This document shows positions 27,737 through 32,843 of a stretch of 32,843 nt of DNA, in pieces. Location: the NCBI GenBank assembly GCA_964432985.1, contig CAYSPT010000057.1:1-32843 (forward strand). Direction: 5' to 3'. How positions within the stretch are numbered: the first letter of the stretch is position 1; every line of letters begins with the position of its first letter. The notes below the pieces were generated by a model. The model had not been told where the DNA came from. It was given only the letters and a program-made list of their open reading frames with translations, and did no database searches. The position numbers and the translations under genes are program-made. The stretch is from CAYSPT01 sp964432985. Lineage in GTDB: Bacteria > Muiribacteriota > CAYSPT01.

Positions 27737-28273
27737 ATGAAACCGGAAGAAGATTTTTCAGCCAGGGTACATGTTTACACGGGAGCCGGGAAAGGAAAAA
27801 CGACGGCTGCCCTCGGTTTGGCACTGAGGGCCTGTGGGCACGGGAAGAAGGTAGCCGTCTTCCAGTTCCTCAAAGGGACCACCTATACGGGAGAATTTCG
27901 TATACAAAAAAAAATTCCCGGTCTCGAACTGCACCTGCTGGGAAAAAAAGCTTTTGTAAATCTCGAACATCCTTCGGATGAAGACCGGCAGATGGCCCGG
28001 CAGGGGTGGACTATCGCCCGGCAGGCTCTTCAGGAGGGCGGATACGACCTGGTGATTCTGGACGAGCTCAACGTGGTCCTGTCCTCCGGGTTGCTGGATA
28101 CGGAAAAGGTTCTTGACGCGCTGTCCGGGAGACCGGCCGGCACCGAAGTTGTCATTACCGGGAGAAATGCGCCGGTGGAGCTGGTGAAACAGGCAGATCT
28201 GGTAACGGAAATGATTGCCATAAAACATTATTATCAGGAGGGGATTCCCGGTCGTGAAGGGATCGAGTGGTAA
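27737..28273 (+). CDS. cobO: Corrinoid (cob(I)alamin) adenosyltransferase, CobA/CobO type
   Basis: A 178-residue protein of normal family length. It carries the P-loop TGAGKGKTT at 15-23, VFQFLKG, the family's LDELN near 113-117 and the closing VTEMIAIKHYY(Q)EGIPGREGIEW. It transfers adenosyl from ATP to cob(I)alamin or cob(I)yrinate a,c-diamide in cobalamin synthesis or salvage. The ATG at 27737 lacks a Shine-Dalgarno sequence and may be translated from a leaderless message. It overlaps the K+ channel gene by 20 bp, so the three plus-strand genes form one operon. No other cobalamin genes are in the window, which suggests a salvage or stand-alone role. Confidence 0.93.
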   Translation: MKPEEDFSARVHVYTGAGKGKTTAALGLALRACGHGKKVAVFQFLKGTTYTGEFRIQKKIPGLELHLLGKKAFVNLEHPSDEDRQMARQGWTIARQALQEGGYDLVILDELNVVLSSGLLDTEKVLDALSGRPAGTEVVITGRNAPVELVKQADLVTEMIAIKHYYQEGIPGREGIEW

Positions 28274-29504
28274 ACGGCAAAGCAGAATGCTGATCCGCTG
28301 GTACAAGGGAATTGCAAGGATTCTCGGGCAGATATTTACAACGCTCAGAACAGTTATTTTCAAGGAGCGTCTGGTCCGCGTGTTTATGATTACGTTTATC
28401 GTCGTGTCCCTGGGCGCGGCGGGGACGTATCACTTCGAGCATCAGGCCCACCTCGACCACGAGATGGGTCTGAGTGACGCGGAGCCGAATATCGATTCGT
28501 TGGGAAACGCTTTCTGGTGGGCGCTGGTGACCGTTACCACGGTGGGATTCGGTGAGTATTATCCGTCTTCCCAGGGCGGCAAGATCGTCGCCTCCATATT
28601 GATCGTTTTTGGAATAGGCTTGATTTCGACATTCACCGCTACCATAGCCTCGGTTTTCGTCGAACGGAAAATCAGGGAGGGAAAGGGTCTCATGAAGATC
28701 GATAACACCGACCACGTTGTCATTTGCGGCTGGAACAGCCAGGTTGAGGAAATCCTGGAGGCGCTTGAGGAGAGGGGAAATGTCCCGGTAGTGCTGATAA
28801 ATGAGATGGAAGAGCACGAGTTCGCCATGGTGCGTGAAAAGTTCACCGGGCTCGATCTCAAGTTCGTGAAGGGGGATTTCACTAAGGAATCGGTGCTGCA
28901 ACGGGCCAATATCTCACGGTGCCGCTCAACGCTGGTGATGTCCGACAAAAGCGGTTCGCACACCTACAGCAACGCCGATGAACGGACCATCCTGGGCACC
29001 TTGACCATGAAATCCATCAACTCTGATATCCTCATCTCCGCCGAGCTGCTCAACAAGGAGAACGTGTCGCATCTGAAGCGGACCAAGGTAGAGCAGGTGG
29101 TGGTGAGTGGTGAGTTCACCGGGTGCCTGATGGCCCAGGGGACGCTGGAGCCGGGTATGCCGGAGGTGGTTAAAGACCTGGTCGGCGTGGGCGAGGGCTC
29201 GGGCTGGATCCGCCGGGTACCGGTCCCGTCGGGACTGATCGGCAAGACATTTCGAGAATTGGCCGAATACATTCAGGACACGGATGAAGGCATAACCATC
29301 GGGCTGCTGACCGAAGAGCGGCAGATCGTCATGGACGATATCCTGAGCGATGACACCTCGTTCATCGACGCGTTTATCAAGAAGACCCTGGAAGAAGCAG
29401 CAGAAGGGCTTGGAGGCGGAGAGCGGTTTATCTCCCGTTTGAATCCCCCCTCCGATACGGTGGTAAAGAAGACTGACTACGCCGTGGTAGTAACGGGGAA
29501 ATAA
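28254..29504 (+). CDS. Two-TM potassium channel with RCK (TrkA) domains, MthK type
   Basis: A 416-residue protein starting at GTG with AGGAGGGG upstream inside the end of cobO. The first membrane helix is at about 42-62. The pore helix and selectivity filter TVTTVGFGEYYP lie at 93-104 and the second helix at 110-136. From 153 an RCK N-terminal Rossmann domain begins (HVVICGWNSQVEEILEAL) with a GWN turn like MthK rather than a classical GxGxxG. An RCK C-terminal domain near 315-390 begins PVPSGLIGKTFREL. Such channels open on ligand binding (Ca2+, nucleotides) to the octameric RCK ring. The next gene, four bases away, encodes a cNMP-binding-domain protein, which suggests an accessory regulator. 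Function as a K+ channel is well supported by the TVGFG filter. Confidence 0.92.
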   Translation: MKGSSGKRQSRMLIRWYKGIARILGQIFTTLRTVIFKERLVRVFMITFIVVSLGAAGTYHFEHQAHLDHEMGLSDAEPNIDSLGNAFWWALVTVTTVGFGEYYPSSQGGKIVASILIVFGIGLISTFTATIASVFVERKIREGKGLMKIDNTDHVVICGWNSQVEEILEALEERGNVPVVLINEMEEHEFAMVREKFTGLDLKFVKGDFTKESVLQRANISRCRSTLVMSDKSGSHTYSNADERTILGTLTMKSINSDILISAELLNKENVSHLKRTKVEQVVVSGEFTGCLMAQGTLEPGMPEVVKDLVGVGEGSGWIRRVPVPSGLIGKTFRELAEYIQDTDEGITIGLLTEERQIVMDDILSDDTSFIDAFIKKTLEEAAEGLGGGERFISRLNPPSDTVVKKTDYAVVVTGK

Positions 29505-29508
29505 TAAA

Positions 29509-30012
29509 ATGAAATTAAAAACGTATCTCCGGAACGTGGCACTCTTTTCCCAGCTCAACGAGGAGGAATTGGACCTCATTGCCCAGGTAGTGAAAGAGCG
29601 GAGCTTCGAAGAAGGAGAAGAGGTTGTTACCGAGGGCGAAACAGGGGATTCCATGTTTCTCGTCTACGAAGGAGAAATTGGGATTTCCATCGCTCTGACC
29701 CTCCAGTTAGGGGGGGAATTTCAGAGCAAAGACAAGGTGCTCACCACCATTGACGCGTCCATGTTTCCGTTTTTCGGTGAAGGGGTTCTGCTGGGTATCG
29801 GCGAGCGCTCCGCCACCTGCTACGCCAAGACGGATTGCAAGGTCCTGGAAATTACCCGGAATGATTTCGAGCGCATTGCCAATGAGTACCACAATGTTGG
29901 CTACCGGGTCATGGAAGCCATCAGTAAAGTTCTCTTCACCAGGCTCAAGGGCGCCAACGCCGACATCCGAAAGCTCACCACGGTATTGAGCCTGGTCATG
30001 AAAAAAAGGTAG
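29509..30012 (+). CDS. Stand-alone cyclic-nucleotide-binding domain protein
   Basis: A 167-residue CAP_ED beta-roll with no DNA-binding helix-turn-helix. The phosphate-binding cassette looks functional: FFGE at 88-91 and Arg100 in GERSATCYA. The preceding strands EGETGDSMFLVYEGEIGIS match the family. The C-terminal helix (about 125-167) is basic and could bind a partner. It starts four bases after the K+ channel stop, with only a weak GGGGAAATAA ahead of the ATG. The likely role is to sense cAMP or a related nucleotide and act on the channel or another protein. The cyclase in this window is a possible source, by inference. Confidence 0.88.
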   Translation: MKLKTYLRNVALFSQLNEEELDLIAQVVKERSFEEGEEVVTEGETGDSMFLVYEGEIGISIALTLQLGGEFQSKDKVLTTIDASMFPFFGEGVLLGIGERSATCYAKTDCKVLEITRNDFERIANEYHNVGYRVMEAISKVLFTRLKGANADIRKLTTVLSLVMKKR

Positions 30013-30047
30013 TTGCGCGGTTTGCTGTGCATAAGTGCGGTAGGCCT

Positions 30048-30147
30048 NNNNNNNNNNNNNNNNNNNNNNNNNNNNNNNNNNNNNNNNNNNNNNNNNNNNN
30101 NNNNNNNNNNNNNNNNNNNNNNNNNNNNNNNNNNNNNNNNNNNNNNN
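30048..30147. other. 100-N assembly gap
   Basis: Exactly 100 N of unknown true length. It removes the C-terminus of the metallo-beta-lactamase gene to the right and any sequence between that gene and the convergent cNMP-binding gene ending at 30012. The 35 bp at 30013-30047 show no feature. Confidence 0.95.
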
Positions 30148-30830
30148 TGCTCCAGGTACTGGGCATCGTGGATGAGAAGGTCCGCTCCCTGTGAAAAGTC
30201 AATCAGCCTGCGGTCGAGTTGGTTGACGTGCTCGCCTATCTTGGAGTCCAGATCACTGTCGTTTGAAGAGTGGTTGTTCGATGAATCAAACAGCTTGTGG
30301 TAAGGCTCGGTGTCCGTCGCATAGACGATGACTTTACCGTCGACGCAGATCTTGTAGCCAAGCACCAGCCCGGGGTGGTTCAGGTAAAGACTTTCAATGT
30401 GATAATCATAGATATCAAAGCTCTCTTCCTCTATTTCCCTAAACTCTATCTCAGCCGACATGTTTCTCATGGAAATCGGGAAGTAGACCCATTTCATCTG
30501 GTCCTGGAAGATCTGTTCCAGTGACATTTCGACGTTCTTGAATCCCCAGATAACGATCTTGTTGCCGGGTACGAGGGCGGGAATGAAGAAGGGAAATCCC
30601 TGTATGTGGTCCCAGTGGGTATGGCTCACCAGTATGTGGTAAGTCCTGGGCGGTGGCTCGGCTTTGATCAGTTCCAGTCCAAGAGTTCTCAGGCCGCTGC
30701 CGGCATCTACAATGATGCGCTTGCCGCTGTTGGAAATCATTTCGAGGCACGGCGTATTGCCGCCGTACCGCAACGTTTCCTTCCCCGGGACCGGAATGGA
30801 ACCCCGCACTCCGAGAAAACGAATATCTAT
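30148..30830 (-). CDS. Metallo-beta-lactamase-fold hydrolase, PhnP/RNase Z-like (3' end lost in gap)
   Basis: At least 227 codons are visible before the gap. The family N-terminus DIRFLGVRGSIPVPG is encoded from 30830, but no ATG, GTG or TTG precedes it in frame. A TGA lies at 30839-30837, and AGGTGA (30842-30837) sits six bases before an ATA codon (30830) and twelve before an ATT (30824). A GTG at 30809 would delete the conserved first strand. The start is therefore probably ATA or ATT, or a sequencing error. The metal site is HTHWDHIQG; later come NHPGLVLGYKI, YATDTEP and HDAQYLE, as in cyclic-phosphate and RNA phosphodiesterases of this fold. It follows the 44-aa lipoprotein gene by 21 bp. 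The substrate is unknown. Confidence 0.85.
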
Positions 30831-30851
30831 GACAACTCACCTGCCATCCAC

Positions 30852-30986
30852 TTATATGGTCCGGGTCATTTCCTGGGTGGTGGTGTGCTCCGTGTCATAC
30901 ACGGGGGCTTCCTGACAACTGAGCAGAAATACCGTCAGAAGAAAAATTAGGAAACACAGCACCGAAGTCCGTAAGAAACTCCACAT
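30852..30986 (-). CDS. Small (44-aa) predicted lipoprotein
   Basis: The ATG at 30986 has GGGAGGAG (31004-30997) ten bases upstream, and the frame is open for 44 codons to TAA. The peptide has a short N-terminus with Arg6, a hydrophobic core (LCFLIFLLTVFLL) and a lipobox-like LLSC with Cys24. A 20-residue tail follows that is rich in Thr and Glu (QEAPVYDTEHTTTQ). It would be exported and lipid-anchored as a roughly 21-residue peptide. It lies between the PP2C gene (121 bp upstream) and the metallo-beta-lactamase gene (21 bp downstream) on the same strand. Only one basic residue precedes the core and the -2 Leu is not ideal, so moderate caution is needed. No homolog is recognised. Confidence 0.6.
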   Translation of the reverse strand: MWSFLRTSVLCFLIFLLTVFLLSCQEAPVYDTEHTTTQEMTRTI

Positions 30987-31107
30987 AGTAAAGTTGCTCC
31001 TCCCGGCTTTAGAGTGAAACCACTAATCAATTCATGTTTCGGCATATAGGGAGAGGTTTTTTAGGGAGAAAATGGAATCAATGGTTTTTATAGAAAAAAC
31101 AGGCGGT

Positions 31108-31854
31108 TCAGCTGTCGTCGATGCCTACTGCCACCAGTGTGGTGTTATCGGTTCCGCCCCGGGCGTTTGTCTCGGTTATCAACGCCGAGCACAACGCATC
31201 CAGGTCGGAGAAGTGTTCCACTATCAATTCTTGTATATCAGTGTCTTCGAGGTGGCTGTTGAGGCCGTCGGAGCAAAAAAGAATGAGGTCACCCGTCTGG
31301 ACAGACACAGCCTCTCCCAAGGCGACTTCTACCCGGGAAGCGGTCCCGCAGGCACGGGTGATGATGTTGCGCTGGTGGTGGGTCCTGGCTTCTTCCTCTG
31401 TAAGTATACCCCTGGCGCACAGCTCCGCGACCAGGCTGTGGTCGGTAGTAATCTGGCTGAGCGCATTGTTGCGGAAGTGGTAGATCCGGCTATCTCCAAC
31501 CCAGGCAAAGTAGAACGTGTTTTCACGTAAAATCCCTGTTACGACGGTGGTGCCCATCCCGCGCTTCTCGGGGTGGTCGGAGGCTTCCTTAAATATGGTT
31601 TCATTAGCTGTTTCGATGGCTTTGACGAGCAGGTCGTCCGCAGAGAGGTCGGTTTCGACGGTGGCTGTTTCATGAATAACCCGTATGGCCGTAGAGGAGG
31701 CGTAGTCACCGCAGGCGTGTCCACCCATTCCGTCCGCCACTCCGAACAGACCGATATCCGGCTCACAGAGAAAGCTGTCTTCGTTATGGTCCCGGACAAC
31801 TCCCGGGTCGGTAAGGGAAGCGAATCGCATAGGCTTGGGTTCTACTCCTTTCAT
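31108..31854 (-). CDS. PP2C-family Ser/Thr protein phosphatase
   Basis: 248 residues, normal for bacterial Stp/PrpC. The metal-binding motifs are present in order: RDHNED (21-26), ADGMGGH (40-46), GMGTTVV, VGDSRIY, DHSLV, ITRACG, CSDGL and GGTDNTTLV. It should dephosphorylate Ser/Thr phosphoproteins in a Mn/Mg-dependent way in the cytoplasm. The ATG at 31854 is chosen because GAGGAAAG sits five bases upstream; Met9 has its AAAGGAG too far away. No partner kinase is in the window. It follows the two-CW-like gene by 44 bp and precedes the small lipoprotein. Confidence 0.94.
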   Translation of the reverse strand: MKGVEPKPMRFASLTDPGVVRDHNEDSFLCEPDIGLFGVADGMGGHACGDYASSTAIRVIHETATVETDLSADDLLVKAIETANETIFKEASDHPEKRGMGTTVVTGILRENTFYFAWVGDSRIYHFRNNALSQITTDHSLVAELCARGILTEEEARTHHQRNIITRACGTASRVEVALGEAVSVQTGDLILFCSDGLNSHLEDTDIQELIVEHFSDLDALCSALITETNARGGTDNTTLVAVGIDDS

Positions 31855-31898
31855 GTCTTTCCTCTTGTGGTAATAGTACTCCGGTATATGTTTGGGTC

Positions 31899-32261
31899 CT
31901 ACTCTCCTTCCTGGCCTTTCTTCTTACGGTAATAGTAATTCAACTGGCGTTTGTTTGCCAGCTTTTTGCGGCACTGGTAACATCGTTTCGGTTTCGAGGT
32001 GGAATAACTAATCAACTTTTCGCAATCGGAGCACCTGGTTGTTTTTACCTGTTTCTTGAGCAGCGATTTCAGTGAAAGATAGATTTCGCAGCTCTCGCAG
32101 CGCTCGAAGTCGGACCGCCGGCAGCAGGGTTTGATTTCCGCTTCCCAGCAGTTCTTGTTCTTGTTGTACGCTTCACAGATATCAAGCAATTCCGATGAGC
32201 ATCCACGAAATTCAGCGCAGAGATTCCCCCCGGCTTCTTTCCTTTTCTTTCTGGGTGTCAC
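31899..32261 (-). CDS. Cysteine-rich zinc-finger-like protein with a CW motif
   Basis: A 120-residue basic protein starting at GTG with AGGAGGA upstream. Twelve or more cysteines occur in pairs. NCWEAEIKPCC...CESCEIY resembles the CWE-type motif of two-CW domain proteins. TRCSDCEKLISY...KRCYQCRKKL is a treble-clef or zinc-ribbon-like pair. The tail is strongly basic (RKKKGQEGE preceded by KRQLNYYYRKK). It may bind metal and nucleic acid or act as a redox or metal sensor; function is not known. It is the first gene after an extended -10 promoter at 32313-32318 and heads the PP2C/lipoprotein/metallo-beta-lactamase group. Confidence 0.75.
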   Translation of the reverse strand: MTPRKKRKEAGGNLCAEFRGCSSELLDICEAYNKNKNCWEAEIKPCCRRSDFERCESCEIYLSLKSLLKKQVKTTRCSDCEKLISYSTSKPKRCYQCRKKLANKRQLNYYYRKKKGQEGE

Positions 32262-32312
32262 CGTTCCGTCCTCCTGAAAAAATGTGCCGCGATTTTCCTC
32301 ACTTTCTACCTA

Positions 32313-32318
32313 ATTATA
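32313..32318 (-). promoter_or_regulatory. Extended -10 promoter (TGCTATAAT)
   Basis: On the minus strand TGC is followed by a perfect TATAAT about 50 bp before the GTG of the two-CW-like gene. There is no good -35 (TAAAAC-like at 17 bp), which fits an extended -10 promoter. It lies just downstream of the leftward terminator, so it marks a transcription unit boundary. Confidence 0.65.
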
Positions 32319-32343
32319 GCACAGGCGGTATGTAGTTTTATGC

Positions 32344-32373
32344 AAAAAAAAACGGCGGCCGTGACGGCCGCCG
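32344..32373 (-). terminator. Rho-independent terminator for leftward transcription
   Basis: CGGCGGCCG (32353-32361), loop TGA, CGGCCGCCG (32365-32373) is a perfect 9-bp GC stem. On the minus strand it is followed directly by nine T (32352-32344). It would end transcripts coming from the right edge, i.e. from the decayed gene at 32550-32824. Confidence 0.9.
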
Positions 32374-32549
32374 CAAACACAATATATGCGATGAACTACG
32401 AAAACCATTCCTTACCTTCATGCAAAGTTCAGCTTACCTTACTTTCTGGTTTGTTTTAGCCACCCTCAACTCTGTGGGTGTAGAAAGGACGGAGATTTTG
32501 ATTCAGTATCTCTCTGCCCTATCGCTGGATTTTTACGCCAGTTGGTTAT

Positions 32550-32824
32550 TCACCGGGGGCCGGGCCGGATGACCCGGCCCCCGGTTACTTTCTTCACCTC
32601 TTGCTTGAGGGTGGGATTGACAAGCTTGGTTACTGTTTCATGTCCGAGAAGCTGAATAGGAAGTGAATACTCTCTTGGGTCTCTTCTCGTTCATGGTTGA
32701 TTCACCCACTATTCTGCGATTCTTCGTTCATTGTCACCGTTCCCGCCCTCTGATAAGTGAGCGTAGAAAGTAGGTATTACTATCCTAGCAGCTGCAATAC
32801 ACGTTTGGGTTTGACGTACTGCAT
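32550..32824 (-). pseudogene. Decayed gene with an excisionase/MerR-like helix-turn-helix start
   Basis: An ATG at 32824 with AAGGTGAG upstream encodes MQYVKPKRVLQLLG and then stops. Two bases later, in another frame, the DNA encodes V-I-PTFYAHLSEGG. Together these give the LLGVsxPTFYxHLxEG pattern of DNA-binding domains in excisionases and IS607-type resolvases. That second frame continues through a TAG and a TGA to REYSLPIQLLGHE, TVTKLVNPTLKQEV and a final TGA at 32552-32550. One frameshift and two stops mark it as broken, unless the assembly is wrong here. It may be a mobile-element remnant. Confidence 0.45.
32552..32585. repeat. GC-rich 13-bp perfect palindrome with 8-bp loop
   Basis: CCGGGGGCCGGG (32553-32564) pairs with CCCGGCCCCCGG (32573-32584), plus one A-T pair outside. 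On the plus strand it is followed by TTACTTTCTT, a weak T-rich tail, so it could terminate rightward transcription. On the minus strand no T run follows. It sits at the 3' end of the decayed reading frame. Confidence 0.7.
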
Positions 32825-32843
32825 TTGTCTCACCTTACTATCC

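Larger units (their letters stand above)
32262..32843. other. 582-bp stretch with no intact gene
   Basis: From left to right: promoter of the two-CW-like gene, a leftward terminator, about 175 bp without recognisable coding or RNA features (32374-32549), a GC palindrome, and a decayed helix-turn-helix reading frame to the window edge. A 10-bp inverted repeat (CCACCCTCAA at 32460-32469, TTGAGGGTGG at 32605-32614) brackets the palindrome asymmetrically and is of unknown meaning. Confidence 0.6.

Noticed and set aside
29901..30047. Continuation of the metallo-beta-lactamase frame left of the second gap
   Set aside because: It is antisense to the end of the cNMP-binding gene and has no hydrolase features.

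Overview
The window reads as a contig-scale piece of a moderately G+C-rich anaerobic bacterium, probably a draft or metagenome assembly because two runs of exactly 100 N interrupt genes. The anaerobic call rests on four heterodisulfide-reductase-type (Hdr/MvhD) flavin and iron-sulfur proteins in one operon. The bacterial call rests on lipobox signal peptides, sigma70-like promoters, a histidine kinase and a PP2C phosphatase. An archaeal-type thiolase/HMG-CoA synthase/DUF35 set suggests a lineage such as deep Actinobacteriota, Chloroflexota or Bacillota, but the sequence does not fix the phylum.

Layout. (1) 1-191: start of a truncated secreted protein whose start codon lies inside a 23-bp direct repeat. 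(2) 284-10353, minus: one giant (>3,300 aa) lipoprotein made of carboxypeptidase-regulatory-like domains, phage-tail-fibre-like hinge repeats and five YadA-head-like beta-roll blocks; a 100-N gap interrupts it within a repeat. (3) 10647-12716, plus: a class III cyclase, receiver, PAS-like and NarX-type histidine kinase fused in one chain. (4) 12759-18047, minus: an operon of HMG-CoA synthase, thiolase, DUF35 zinc-ribbon/OB protein and a metallo-beta-lactamase/double cNMP-binding/hemerythrin protein. (5) 18370-19035, plus: a nitroreductase whose 3' end is tandemly triplicated, stop codons included. (6) 19175-27397, minus: four Hdr-family genes. (7) 27737-30012, plus: corrinoid adenosyltransferase, RCK-gated K+ channel and a cNMP-binding protein. 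(8) 30148-32261, minus: cysteine-rich two-CW-like protein, PP2C phosphatase, an unlisted 44-aa lipoprotein and a metallo-beta-lactamase protein cut by the second gap. (9) 32262-32843: promoter, strong terminator, a GC palindrome and a decayed helix-turn-helix gene.

How the parts may work together. The Hdr operon looks like a soluble electron-transfer (possibly bifurcating) complex; no hydrogenase, formate dehydrogenase or Etf partner is in the window. The thiolase/HMG-CoA synthase/DUF35 set would condense acyl-CoA units. It is translationally coupled to a sensor-like protein with an intact di-iron hemerythrin site (oxygen or redox sensing) and two cNMP-type domains, and it converges on a gene that could make cyclic AMP. 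A separate cNMP-binding protein sits with a K+ channel. A cyclic-nucleotide/redox signalling theme linking central metabolism and ion flux is therefore the most interesting system-level reading, but it is inference.
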